From: G020344215 sp039586575
GTDB lineage: Bacteria > Gemmatimonadota > Gemmatimonadetes > Palauibacterales > KS3-K002
Direction: 5' to 3'
DNA length: 34,187 bases
Assembly (NCBI GenBank): GCA_039586575.1
Contig: JBDHKD010000032.1
Coordinates: forward strand, 1-34,187
A program made the translations under genes and the position numbers. This document shows, piece after piece, positions 6,348 through 15,249 of this stretch. The notes under the pieces were generated by a model. It had not been told where the DNA came from. It made no database searches and saw only the letters and a list, made by a program, of their open reading frames with translations. Each line of letters begins with the position of its first letter. Within the stretch, counting starts at the first letter, position 1.

Positions 6348-8573
6348 TCAAGCCGGGTAGTCGAGGGCCTCGGGGATCGACACCTCGGCCACCGCCTGCG
6401 CGGCGGCGTCCTTCGCCAATCGCGAGCCCGTCAGGCAGCCGTCTAGCTTGGCACGCCGCAGCGTGAACGGCTCATAGCCGGCGAAGCGCACGCAAGGACC
6501 TCGCTTCAACGGAGCTTCGCCGTCCTCATCCAACGCGTCGACGGCGCAAGAACAGAGGCCGGGCATCACGTTCTCAAGCACGTTGAGCTCGCGGGCGTTG
6601 TAAGCGCTGTCCGCTTCCGTGTCCCATGCCGGGTGCCGGTTATACCCGAAGACCAGGCTCGAACAGATCCTGGCAACTTCGCCGCCGGCCGCTGCCGCCT
6701 GCACATGGCAGAGGTCGCTGAAGAACTTGACGAAGCCGGGCAAAGCCTCGGCGAGGCTCGGGTTCTCCGGCCCTTCCTGCTCGAGCTCGATGAGGTCCAT
6801 GATCTGGTAGCGCGAGGCGAGCAACCAGCAGAGCGCATCGGCCATGGGGAAGGTGACGCCCTGCCGGTGGCCCTTGTAGAGTGGCGCGCCGTCGCCATCC
6901 TTGGCGTGGAGCAGGTGGCGCAGTGTCCAGAGCCAGAGATCCATCGCCGTGGCGAGCGTGCAGGCGCCGGAGCCGGGCCTCAGGCCGGCAATGCGGCGCA
7001 TCTCGTTGATCCACTCCTCGAACTGGGCGAGGAAGATCTCGTTGGTCATCGTGACGCTGAGCTGACGGCGCTGCACCGCCTCCGGGCCCTCGTAGGTCGC
7101 CTCGAGTTGCGCATCCATCCACTTCTGCGGCAGGAAGCCGGGGCAGTCCTCGGTGATGCCGTAACCGCCCATCAAGCTCACCGCCTCGCGCATCATATTG
7201 GCGCCGTGCCCGGTGTTCCACAGCTTGCCCGCAGGGCAGAGGACGTTGGCCAGCGAGTCTTTCACCAGGTACTGCACGAGCTCATTCGACTCGAGCTCCT
7301 GGAAGCGGGCGGCGTGGCGCTCCGCCTCCGGCTGTGCGGCGAGCCGGACGAACTCCACCGCCGGGTCGGTCCAGGCAGCCAGGGCGCGGATGGCCTTGCG
7401 ACCCTTGGGGATCTCGTAGCGCTCGAATATCTCGTCGCGCCGATGGTCCAGGGGATCGAGCTCGTCGAACAGCCGCGCCGCGGCGAATCCCAGCGCCGCG
7501 CTCGCCTCGCCGGTCGCCCAAATATCGACCAGTCGGTGCAACACGTCTTCCTTCTGCTGCAGCCCCAACTCGTGCCGCGGCGAACCGGGATGGTCCGACT
7601 CGCCGCCGCGGAAGCGGCCGCGATGGTAACGGATCACCGGCTCGATCGCCGACAGGAGCTTCGCCGCGGTCATCAGGCCGACCGTTACACGTGTACGCCT
7701 GAAGACCGAATCGATGATCTCGCCGTGATTGTAGTTGGGAACGATCACACCGTCTTCGACGGTGTAACCGCCGATGATGCGACTGGCCGGCACATCGAGG
7801 CTGAAGACCGGATCGCTGGTCGCCGAGAGCTGGTGGACGAGTTTCTTCGTCGGGGTGCCGCGGTCATAGATCCCCGCGTCGTCCTCCTCGAGGACGATCA
7901 TGCAGCTCCCCTTGATCCGCTCGTCACCCGAATCGACCGCCGCCGAGACGAAGTTGGCAAACGCCATGTTGGTGATGAAGCGGCCGCGTTTCTCGACGTG
8001 GAGGAGCGGTTCCTCGCCTTTCTTCCACTCCTTGACGGTGACCTTGCCGCCCAACACACCGGTGTCGACGCCCACGTAGGGGATCGGCTCGGTGAGCGCA
8101 AAAGCGCTGCGCTCGATCACCCGGTCCTCGCCCGGCTGCGGCGGCGAAAACCGCCGCATGTACTCCGCCTTCTGCTCCGGCGTCCCCCTCTCGTGGATCG
8201 GCGAGAGGCCGAGGTGGCCCGCCATCGCCCCGGTCGCCGCCCCGCCGTCCACCCAGGCCAGCTCGAACGCCGCCAGCGCCATCGCCAGGTTCTTCGGGCC
8301 CTCGATGAAGCCGCCGTACTCGGGATCGAGGAAGACCGACGTGATGCCCGCCGCGTCGTAGGCCTCGAGCAGCGTGGCCTTCTGCTCCGTCCACTCGTGC
8401 GTGTTCCGGGCGCCATCGGCGACCAGTCGGGCCACCGGCCCGCGGGCTACCGCCCGGGCCGACTGTACCAGCATCTGCAGGTCGTAACGGTCGGCGAACC
8501 GCCACTGGATCTGCCGGACGTCGTCGCCTGGTAGGGTGCTGAGTTGCTGTCTCTTGGCGGTTTCCGTGCTCAT
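6348..8573 (-). CDS. large acyl-CoA dehydrogenase family protein
   Basis: 741 residues, well above the roughly 380 of ordinary acyl-CoA dehydrogenases and nearer to the large C-terminally extended types. The N-terminal helical domain includes FLDPEYGG; the beta domain has AFALTEP, the usual flavin/substrate-contact segment; the C-terminal helical domain has MGGYGITED and YEGPEAVQRRQ, where E495 occupies the usual catalytic-base position. Residues from about 540 to 741 are an extra mostly helical domain of unknown role. The enzyme would oxidise an acyl-CoA to the enoyl-CoA in the cytoplasm and pass electrons to the adjacent EtfAB. First gene of the operon; divergent from the kinase at 8766. 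Substrate cannot be read from sequence. Confidence 0.85.
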   Translation of the reverse strand: MSTETAKRQQLSTLPGDDVRQIQWRFADRYDLQMLVQSARAVARGPVARLVADGARNTHEWTEQKATLLEAYDAAGITSVFLDPEYGGFIEGPKNLAMALAAFELAWVDGGAATGAMAGHLGLSPIHERGTPEQKAEYMRRFSPPQPGEDRVIERSAFALTEPIPYVGVDTGVLGGKVTVKEWKKGEEPLLHVEKRGRFITNMAFANFVSAAVDSGDERIKGSCMIVLEEDDAGIYDRGTPTKKLVHQLSATSDPVFSLDVPASRIIGGYTVEDGVIVPNYNHGEIIDSVFRRTRVTVGLMTAAKLLSAIEPVIRYHRGRFRGGESDHPGSPRHELGLQQKEDVLHRLVDIWATGEASAALGFAAARLFDELDPLDHRRDEIFERYEIPKGRKAIRALAAWTDPAVEFVRLAAQPEAERHAARFQELESNELVQYLVKDSLANVLCPAGKLWNTGHGANMMREAVSLMGGYGITEDCPGFLPQKWMDAQLEATYEGPEAVQRRQLSVTMTNEIFLAQFEEWINEMRRIAGLRPGSGACTLATAMDLWLWTLRHLLHAKDGDGAPLYKGHRQGVTFPMADALCWLLASRYQIMDLIELEQEGPENPSLAEALPGFVKFFSDLCHVQAAAAGGEVARICSSLVFGYNRHPAWDTEADSAYNARELNVLENVMPGLCSCAVDALDEDGEAPLKRGPCVRFAGYEPFTLRRAKLDGCLTGSRLAKDAAAQAVAEVSIPEALDYPA

Positions 8574-8765
8574 ACCACCGTCATCCCTTGTGCGAGCGGT
8601 CGGGTTCCTACCGGTATCGATTACGGTTTAAGCCGGGACAATACGTCACAAACGGCCCGGGCGACAAGGGTCTGGAGCTGGCGGCGGAGCTGGGCGCCGC
8701 GCCGGCGCTGGCGGCTGATGCCCCCTCGGCGTTAAGCTGCAAATAGGATTGGACTTGCAGGGACC

Positions 8766-9704
8766 ATGCGCGACCCACACGAAGTCATCCACGAAGAGCT
8801 CTCGCAGAGCTATCACCTGGAGGACGAGCTGGGCTCCGGGGGGATGGCCGTGGTCTACCTGGCCCGCGACCGCAAGCACGATCGTCGAGTCGCGATCAAG
8901 GTCATCCGCCCGGAACTTCTCACCAGCATCGCTCCCAAGCGCTTCGCGCGCGAGGTCCGAATCACGGCGCGCCTTCAGCACCCGCATATCGTGCCGCTGC
9001 TCGAATCGGGTATGGCGGGCGAGCTCCCTTACTACGTGACCCCGTATGTGGAAGGCGAGTCGTTGCGCGAACGCATACAGCAGCGCGGCAGACTGCCGGT
9101 CGAAGAGGCGCTCCAGATCGCCCGGGACGTCGCCAGCGCCCTGCACTACGCGCACGAGCAAGGGATCGTGCACCGCGACATCAAGCCGGAGAACATCCTG
9201 ATCGCCAACGAGCAGGCGGTCGTGATGGACTTCGGGATCGCCCGTGTGTTCGAGGGAGCGGACGAAACGACGCTGACCGAGTCGGGAAGTGTCGTCGGCA
9301 CGATTACCTACATGAGCCCCGAGCAGCTGACCGCCGCCCGCAAAATCGACGGACGCACTGATATCTACAGCCTGGGTTGTGTGCTCTACGAGATGCTCGC
9401 CGGCTGGCCTCCCTTCCTCGGGGCCGCGCCCGGCGATGTCATCCGCAAGCAGATATTCGAACGGCCCGAGCCGCTGCCGACGAAGGTGCCGGCCGCGGTA
9501 CGCCAGGCCGTGATGAGCGCGCTGGCCAAGCGCCCCGCCGACCGCCCGCAATCGGTGGCCGAGTTCGTCACCGCTCTGGAGGCCGGCGCGACACCGGAGT
9601 CACCGGTTCAGAGGATTCGGCGATACATGACGCCCGGTACGGCTACCATCGCCGTCCTCTCGCTCATCGTCCTCGCCGTGTTCCTCCTCTGGCTGCTGGG
9701 CTGA
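8766..9704 (+). CDS. Ser/Thr protein kinase with C-terminal membrane helix
   Basis: 312 residues. Kinase motifs are complete: glycine loop GSGGMAVVY (23-31), ATP lysine K45, catalytic HRDIKPEN with D138, DFG at 155-157, activation loop GTITYMSPEQ and the APE-equivalent SPE. This is the PknB-like (Hanks) class. A single hydrophobic segment at about 291-311 ends the protein, so the kinase faces the cytoplasm and is tethered to the inner membrane with essentially no outside sensor domain. The start ATG follows AGGGAC. It is divergent from the acyl-CoA dehydrogenase operon (192-bp gap) and convergent with the glutaredoxin gene (10 bases between stop codons). Targets unknown. Confidence 0.93.
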   Translation: MRDPHEVIHEELSQSYHLEDELGSGGMAVVYLARDRKHDRRVAIKVIRPELLTSIAPKRFAREVRITARLQHPHIVPLLESGMAGELPYYVTPYVEGESLRERIQQRGRLPVEEALQIARDVASALHYAHEQGIVHRDIKPENILIANEQAVVMDFGIARVFEGADETTLTESGSVVGTITYMSPEQLTAARKIDGRTDIYSLGCVLYEMLAGWPPFLGAAPGDVIRKQIFERPEPLPTKVPAAVRQAVMSALAKRPADRPQSVAEFVTALEAGATPESPVQRIRRYMTPGTATIAVLSLIVLAVFLLWLLG

Positions 9705-9714
9705 CCGACCCCGA

Positions 9715-9990
9715 CTATCCTTCCTCGTCGGGTATATCCACCTCCGTCGTATGCGCGCAGCAGTCGAGCATCATCTCGAGCCGCTCGGGGTTGAACCCGA
9801 TGACGAAGTCTTTCCCATGAGCGATGACGGGCACGCCGACGCCGCCGGTCAGGGCACGCCACTCGCGCAGCTGGAAGACATCCTTGGTGATGTCCGCCTC
9901 TTCAAACTCGCAGCCGTGTTCCCTGAGCCAATCCTTGGCCAGGTTGCAGTAGGGTCAAGTTGGCGTAGTGTAGACCTTGATGTTGGCCAT
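9715..9990 (-). CDS. selenocysteine-containing glutaredoxin (in-frame TGA)
   Basis: Read on the minus strand from the ATG at 9990, which has GGAGGAT 6-12 bases upstream (9996-10002), the frame gives MANIKVYTTPT, then TGA at 9957-9955, then PYCNLAKDWLREHG, and continues to a TAG at 9717-9715: 91 residues counting the TGA. Every other feature is a small glutaredoxin: the TTPT-x-PYC redox site, the VGVPVI cis-proline loop, and GFNPERLEMML near the end. The TGA falls exactly on the first cysteine of CPYC (residue 12), so the natural reading is selenocysteine, UPYC. A bSECIS-like hairpin follows. Role: thiol-disulfide or seleno-redox reduction in the cytoplasm. The antisense frame across the gene is open and could be called by mistake. 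TGA is an ordinary stop elsewhere in the window. The alternative is a point mutation or sequencing error of a TGC/TGT codon. Confidence 0.85.
9922..9943 (-). promoter_or_regulatory. bSECIS-like hairpin downstream of the selenocysteine TGA
   Basis: Starting 11 bases after the TGA, the mRNA folds into a stem: 9943-9941 (CCU) pairs with 9924-9922 (AGG), one bulged C at 9925, then 9940-9935 (GGCCAA) pairs with 9931-9926 (UUGGCU, one G-U), leaving an apical loop GGA (9934-9932). The loop is 20 bases after the TGA and has G in its first two positions, which agrees with the known bacterial SECIS rules for SelB recruitment. The hairpin is inside the coding sequence, as in other bacterial selenoprotein genes. 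Confidence 0.65.
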
Positions 9991-10065
9991 GACAGATCCT
10001 CCACCGCGGGTGTCGGAACGCGGGGCTAGCTTGATCTTTGGAATGAGTGTGGGCCGGGTGGTCAC

Positions 10066-12990
10066 GTGACGTCAAGAGCGGAAGACTTCCAGCCGTTCCC
10101 CAAGCAGCGGGAAGCGATCGAGGCGGAGATGGGCCCCGTCCTGGTGCTGGCCGGGCCCGGCGCCGGGAAGACGTTCTGCCTGATCCGGCGGGTCGAGCAT
10201 CTCATCCGTGCCGAGGGGTTGGCGCCGGAGCGCATCTGTGCCGTGACCTTCACCAACAAGGCGGCCGAAGAGGTTACGGCGCGCCTGCACAGACGGCTGG
10301 GTGAACAGGCGGACCGCATCACCCGGGGCACGCTGCACGCCCTCTGCCTGGGTATTCTGCGGGACCGACCGCAAGCGATCGGCCTGCGACGCGGGTTCGG
10401 CGTCGCCGACGAGCACTACCAACAGCTGCTGCTGCGCCGGCTGGGCGTCTTCCCCGAAGCCCGTCGCAGCCAACTACTGACACTATTCGGGCGGCGGCGT
10501 CTCCAGGGCTACGAACTGACGGAGGGCGATGAGGCGACCTTCGACAGTTACATCTCGCTCTTACGCGAGAAGAACCTGGTCGACTTCGACGACATTATCG
10601 CGCTCACCGACGAGACGTTCCGCGCACACCCGGCGGTCGCCGACGAGGTCGCGTCCCGCTGGGACTACCTGCTGGTCGACGAGTTCCAGGATCTGGACGC
10701 CGCCCAGTACGCGATACTCAAGCGCCTGGCACAGGAGCATCGCAACATCTTCGCCGTCGGCGACGACGAGCAGTCGATCTTTTCCTGGCGCGGCTCCGAT
10801 CCGCGCATCCTCTGGCGCTTCAAGAACGATTTCGGGATCGACGAGGAGATCATCCTCGACAAGAACTGGCGCTCGAGCCACCAGATATTCGAGGCGGCGC
10901 GACAGTTGTTGCGGGAGAACCCCGAGCTCTTCCGCAAACAGATCAAAGCGGAGCGCGAGTCGGAATACGACGTCGAGGCCTACGCATTCAGCGACGAGGA
11001 AGCGGAGGCCGCCTGGATACTCAACCACCTGCTAACCGACCGGGGTTCGAGCGGTCTCGATTGGGGTGACTATGCCCTGCTCTACCGCAGACACGAGGTC
11101 GGCGAGCACCTGGAAAGGCGGCTGGTCGCCGCCGACGTGCCCTGCCGTTTGGCGCGCGGCCGTTCGCTGCTCGACGACACGGTCATCGCCTACGTCGTAG
11201 CATCGCTGCGCGTCGTGAGCGCGCCCGACGATCCGGTCGCCGTCGAGGCATTCGCTGAGCGCATGCTGCCCGACAGCATGCTGGCCGAGGTCCGCACCCT
11301 GGCATCGCCGCGCGGCGTCGACTTCCTGCCGGCGCTCCGTCTCTACGCACGCACGCACCCGGCCGACCATCCCGACACCAAGAAAGCCTGGCGCTTCGTC
11401 TACCACGTCGAGAACCTGCGCGCGCTGCACGAGTCCCACGATTCGCTGAGCGGGCTGGTCGAGGAACTGCTGTCACAGCGGGTCAGGCCGTACGAGAACC
11501 GCCTGGAAGAGCACTACGACGAGCTCAGCGATCCCGACGAGTTCACCGGCGCCCGCCAGCTGGCGGAGCGACTGACGGCGACGATCGCCAAGGGCGGCAA
11601 CGTCTACATCGAGCCGGATGGCGGTCGCGAGATCGCCGTGCGCGGAATGTTGCTCGCTGCACGGATACCGGCGGCGGTAGAGTACTCGAGCGAGACCACG
11701 GACGCGCGCCCCCACGATCTCTTGTTGACCGCAGGAGAGGCTCGCGAGCGGCCGCTGGTCACCACGCTGTTCAAGGCTCTGCAGCTCGTGCACAGCCGCG
11801 GCTTCGGCGATGTGCTCCACGACTATGTCACGTTCGACCTCGAGACCACCGATCTCAACCCGGCCAGCTGCGAGATCATCGAGCTGGGCGCCGCTAAGGT
11901 CAGCAACGGCGAGGTGGTGGACACCTTCCATACGCTGGTCCGCTGCGCGGGTCCGATCGCTGCCGGCGCCACCGCGATCCACGGTTACGGAGAGAGGGAC
12001 CTGCGGGAGGCGCCATCGCTGGAAGAGATATGGCCGCGTTTCCTCGAATTCGCCGGGGACAGCGTCCTGGTCGCCCACAACGGCCATCGCTTCGATGTGC
12101 CGGTGCTCAGGCGCTCGGTCGCGGCGTTCGCCGACACGGAGGATCTGGTCTTCTTCGACACGCTGCCGCTGGCGCGCTCGCTGTTCCGCGAGAGCGCTCG
12201 GCTCGGCGATCTGGCGGAGCGATTCGGTGTCACGATCGAACGGGCCCACCACGCTCTCGACGACGCCGTAGCACTCGCCCACGTCTTCCGCGGCCTGAGC
12301 GAGCGGAAGCGACTGCGGGCGCGCAAGGCGGCGCTGGTGAACCTGCTCGATCACCTGGGGCTGGGGCTGGCGCTCGAGCCGAAGCGCAAGCTCGCCACCG
12401 AGGACCGCTTGCTGCTGGAGCTGGCGGTGCCATATGCGCTGGGACGATTCAGTGACTGCCTGGAGTTCTACGCCGCGGAACGGGAGGCCGCCGGGTTGAA
12501 GGCGCCGGAGGTCGAGGAGGTAATCAAGCGGTTGGGCGGCCGGCGAACCATGGAGCGGATCCGCGCCGAGCGTAGCCCCGCCGAGCGCTACCCGACGGCG
12601 GTGGCGCGCCTCGGCTCACTGATCGCGGTCAGCGAGTCGGACGTTCTCGAACAGAGCATCATGCGCCTGCTGGAGCGGGTCGCGCTCTCGACATCGGAGG
12701 GCGTGGAGGCGGATCCCCACAGGGTAAACTTGCTGACCCTGCACTCCACCAAAGGCCTGGAGTTCTCACGCGTCTACGTCATCGGGGTGGAGGACTACCA
12801 GCTTCCCGGCTACTACGCCGCGGTGCAGCACCGCAAAGACGAGATCGAGGAAGCGCGTCGGCTCCTCTACGTCGGCATGACGCGTGCCGAGGATCGCCTG
12901 GTCTTGACGCGGACCGACCGGCGGCGCGGCCGCGACTCGGGCGGCAACATCTTCCTGAACGAGATCGGGCTGAGCCCGACCCGCCCCTAA
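10066..12990 (+). CDS. UvrD/Rep-type helicase with nested DEDDh exonuclease domain
   Basis: 974 residues starting at a GTG (10066) with a weak ribosome-binding site. Superfamily 1 helicase motifs are complete: Walker A GPGAGKT (K35), Ia AVTFTNKAAEE, Walker B LLVDEFQD (D205, E206), III GDDEQSIFSWRG, IV KNWRSS, V LLTLHSTKGLEF, and VI LLYVGMTRAEDR (R940). Between motifs IV and V, about residues 586-745 form a DnaQ-like 3'-5' exonuclease: VTFDLETTDL (D591, E593), HNGHRFD (D677), and HHALDD (H728, D733), all catalytic residues present. So a translocating helicase and a proofreading-type nuclease are in one chain, presumably for DNA repair or end processing. It is divergent from the glutaredoxin and convergent (6 bases) with the serine hydrolase gene. 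Confidence 0.92.
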   Translation: MTSRAEDFQPFPKQREAIEAEMGPVLVLAGPGAGKTFCLIRRVEHLIRAEGLAPERICAVTFTNKAAEEVTARLHRRLGEQADRITRGTLHALCLGILRDRPQAIGLRRGFGVADEHYQQLLLRRLGVFPEARRSQLLTLFGRRRLQGYELTEGDEATFDSYISLLREKNLVDFDDIIALTDETFRAHPAVADEVASRWDYLLVDEFQDLDAAQYAILKRLAQEHRNIFAVGDDEQSIFSWRGSDPRILWRFKNDFGIDEEIILDKNWRSSHQIFEAARQLLRENPELFRKQIKAERESEYDVEAYAFSDEEAEAAWILNHLLTDRGSSGLDWGDYALLYRRHEVGEHLERRLVAADVPCRLARGRSLLDDTVIAYVVASLRVVSAPDDPVAVEAFAERMLPDSMLAEVRTLASPRGVDFLPALRLYARTHPADHPDTKKAWRFVYHVENLRALHESHDSLSGLVEELLSQRVRPYENRLEEHYDELSDPDEFTGARQLAERLTATIAKGGNVYIEPDGGREIAVRGMLLAARIPAAVEYSSETTDARPHDLLLTAGEARERPLVTTLFKALQLVHSRGFGDVLHDYVTFDLETTDLNPASCEIIELGAAKVSNGEVVDTFHTLVRCAGPIAAGATAIHGYGERDLREAPSLEEIWPRFLEFAGDSVLVAHNGHRFDVPVLRRSVAAFADTEDLVFFDTLPLARSLFRESARLGDLAERFGVTIERAHHALDDAVALAHVFRGLSERKRLRARKAALVNLLDHLGLGLALEPKRKLATEDRLLLELAVPYALGRFSDCLEFYAAEREAAGLKAPEVEEVIKRLGGRRTMERIRAERSPAERYPTAVARLGSLIAVSESDVLEQSIMRLLERVALSTSEGVEADPHRVNLLTLHSTKGLEFSRVYVIGVEDYQLPGYYAAVQHRKDEIEEARRLLYVGMTRAEDRLVLTRTDRRRGRDSGGNIFLNEIGLSPTRP

Positions 12991-12996
12991 CCCCGT

Positions 12997-14040
12997 TCAG
13001 TCGATACGCGCGGCCACGATCTGCCCGATGAGCGGCAGGTAGTCCTCGCCCGTCATGGACCAAGGCTCGAACGTATTCACCCGATGAACGATTACCAGAT
13101 TGTCCTCGGGTAGCACCAGCAGCAGGTGGACGCCAACTCCCGAGTGTGCGAAGCCCGGCCCGAAGGCCGGGAAGTCGTCGGGGATGACGTACCACATCAT
13201 CCCGTACCCGATGCCCAGCTCTTCGTCCTCGATCGAATGGGCGGTGGTGCTGGCGGCGATCCAGTCCTGCGGCACGATCTGCTGGCCCCGCCAGTTGCCG
13301 TTGCGCAGATAGAGGAGACCGAAGCGGGCCATGTCCATGGCGGTCATGCGGAAGGGATACGCCGGGTGCATCGATTTAGCGGGCTCGTAGCTGTAGGTGC
13401 CGTCGGAGGCTACGAAGTGCTCCATCCCGATGGGCCGCGCGATCTCGTGCTCGAAGGCCTCGAAGATCCCGACCCCCGTCTCCTGCTCGAAGATCACCCC
13501 GGCGACGTTGAAGTCCCAATTGTTGTAGTAGAAGAAGGTGTTCGGCGGATGGCTGCCCCGTTCGGGCCGTGCAGCGGCCATCTCGGGGGCTTCGGCCGCC
13601 GCCTCGTGGTAGACTCCGGAGCGCGACTTCAACAGGTCGGCCACGCGCGCCTGCTTCTCGTCGTCCGTCAGGCTGGGCGGGATGTCGTCGATGCCGAGCT
13701 CCGCCAGCGTCATCGTCGTATCGATGATCCCCCTGCCCACGTAGATCCCGTAGAGCGAGCTGAGGAAGGCTTTGCGTATCGAGTGGCACCAGAACTTGCG
13801 GTGCACCTCGCCCCACGACAGAAAGACCCTATCACCGTAAAGCGCCACGACCGCGGCGGAGCCGATCGCTTCGAATCCTGCCAGAGCGTCCTGCAACGCC
13901 GCGGACGAGAAGCCCACCTCTTCCGGGGTGACGGTCTCGAGCGCGTTGGGGCCGGGCTGGCTGGATACGGGGTCATCGGAGCAGGCGGGGACCGCGAGAA
14001 CGGCCGCGGCCGCCAACATGAGCGTTCTCAGTTTCAGCAT
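12997..14040 (-). CDS. lipoprotein serine hydrolase, class C beta-lactamase family
   Basis: 347 residues. Signal peptide with lipobox VPAC (C20), so probably lipid-anchored in the envelope. Catalytic motifs of the beta-lactamase/DD-peptidase family: SIRK (S87, K90), YNN (Y172, N174) and HSG (H299-G301) in place of KTG. These enzymes may be esterases, peptidases or transpeptidase-like hydrolases; a resistance function should not be assumed. It is the second gene of a tandem pair, 15 bases after the upstream paralogue, so the two are probably co-transcribed. The HSG third motif is shared by many esterase-like members. Confidence 0.85.
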   Translation of the reverse strand: MLKLRTLMLAAAAVLAVPACSDDPVSSQPGPNALETVTPEEVGFSSAALQDALAGFEAIGSAAVVALYGDRVFLSWGEVHRKFWCHSIRKAFLSSLYGIYVGRGIIDTTMTLAELGIDDIPPSLTDDEKQARVADLLKSRSGVYHEAAAEAPEMAAARPERGSHPPNTFFYYNNWDFNVAGVIFEQETGVGIFEAFEHEIARPIGMEHFVASDGTYSYEPAKSMHPAYPFRMTAMDMARFGLLYLRNGNWRGQQIVPQDWIAASTTAHSIEDEELGIGYGMMWYVIPDDFPAFGPGFAHSGVGVHLLLVLPEDNLVIVHRVNTFEPWSMTGEDYLPLIGQIVAARID

Positions 14041-14055
14041 CGTCGTATTTCGTAT

Positions 14056-15159
14056 TCAGGGTAGCGGCTCGTTGCCGAGCACGAACGATTCGACGAACAG
14101 GCGCGCGACGTCGGAGCGCATGACGTTCGCATCGACCCCCAGTCCGTGGCCAAAGGTGAGCATGCTGGTGTTGGCCAGAACCACGAAAGTCAGGCTTCTC
14201 TCGGGCGCCCGCACGATGAGCGACGAATTGCTGTCCCATAAACCATAGTGCCACTGGAGCATGGCGCCGTCATGCTCATAGATGAACCAGCCAAGCCCGT
14301 AAGGAAGCGTCGCGCCGGCGTTAGAGACCGCCGGGGTGAAGACCGAGTCCCAGGTCTCGGGCTCAAGGAAGCGACCCTCATCGATGGCGATCGAGAATCG
14401 GGCCATGTCCTCCGCCGAGGCGACCAGGCCGGCCGCCGTTCCGAAATACGATGGGTGCGGTATCTGTACGAGGCGGCCGTCGCTCAAAGCGTATCCCCGG
14501 GCCATCTCGGCCATGAACTCGCTACGGTCGAGCCCCGTGAGATTGAAGGCGGCATGCCTCGGGTTGGGCGCGGTCTCGTTCAGCTGCAGCGGTCGAAGTA
14601 TCCTATCGACCAGCAGTTCGCCGAAGGAGCGGCCCGTAGCCCCGGAGACCACCAGGTCGAGTTGGCCGAAGCGACCGCCGGAGTATTGATAATGGGATCC
14701 AGGGACACCCTCGGACGTGTGGGTGAGCAAATGCCGTACGCGGATGACCCCGTCGGCCTGCAAGTCCACCCCGTACTGGCTGACGGGATCGTCCAGATCG
14801 ACGAGCCCCTCTTCCACCAGCTGCATGACTATCGTGGCGGCGAACGGCTTGGTCAGCGACGCCAGGTGAAACGGCGTGCTCGGCGTGGCAAAGCGCTCGT
14901 TCTCCGCGTCGGCATAGCCGAAGCCCTTGGACCAGACGATCGCTCCGTCCTCGGCGATGGCAGCCGAGATCCCTGGTATCCGGAGCTCGACGCGCACGCT
15001 GTCGAGCTCGGCCTCGAAGCCCTGCAGGCCCGGCATCGGCACGACCTCTATGGCGGCCGGTTCGGTGGGATTCGAGCTACAGGCCAGGTCGCAAGCGAGG
15101 AAGACGACCGGGACACAAACGCGGGCAAGCGCTCGCATGAGTGCTTTGCTCTTCTTCAT
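14056..15159 (-). CDS. lipoprotein serine hydrolase, class C beta-lactamase family (paralogue)
   Basis: The ATG at 15159 is chosen over longer frames because GAGGAG lies just upstream and the sequence then opens with a signal peptide, MKKSKALMRA...; 367 residues. The lipobox is DLAC (C27). Motifs: SLTK (S101, K104), YSG (Y159) at the usual YxN position, and HYG as the third motif. The asparagine-to-glycine change fits the 'Y-gGR-' variant of secreted hydrolases. It is the upstream member of the pair with the gene ending at 12997 and may process related substrates. A beta-barrel gene lies just upstream (stop at 15250), 90 bases away. Confidence 0.85.
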   Translation of the reverse strand: MKKSKALMRALARVCVPVVFLACDLACSSNPTEPAAIEVVPMPGLQGFEAELDSVRVELRIPGISAAIAEDGAIVWSKGFGYADAENERFATPSTPFHLASLTKPFAATIVMQLVEEGLVDLDDPVSQYGVDLQADGVIRVRHLLTHTSEGVPGSHYQYSGGRFGQLDLVVSGATGRSFGELLVDRILRPLQLNETAPNPRHAAFNLTGLDRSEFMAEMARGYALSDGRLVQIPHPSYFGTAAGLVASAEDMARFSIAIDEGRFLEPETWDSVFTPAVSNAGATLPYGLGWFIYEHDGAMLQWHYGLWDSNSSLIVRAPERSLTFVVLANTSMLTFGHGLGVDANVMRSDVARLFVESFVLGNEPLP

Positions 15160-15249
15160 CGGGATGCTCCTCGGTCGGTCGCGCGCGTGGGGCCGCCCAC
15201 CGATACGAGCGCCTCCACGGCGGTGTTTCAGGGCCAACTCGTCGCGCCA

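Noticed and set aside
6633..8534. Plus-strand open frame of more than 600 codons
   Set aside because: It mirrors the acyl-CoA dehydrogenase on the opposite strand; it is rich in Arg, Leu, His and has no family motifs, as typical of high-GC antisense frames.
9955..9957. Reassigned genetic code as an explanation for the TGA
   Set aside because: TGA ends other genes in the window normally (for example at 2513 and 18692), and the residue expected here is the redox cysteine, which fits selenocysteine rather than glycine or tryptophan.
9751..10029. Open plus-strand frame of 92 codons across the glutaredoxin
   Set aside because: It is the exact antisense register of the glutaredoxin gene, has no ribosome-binding site and no protein-like features.
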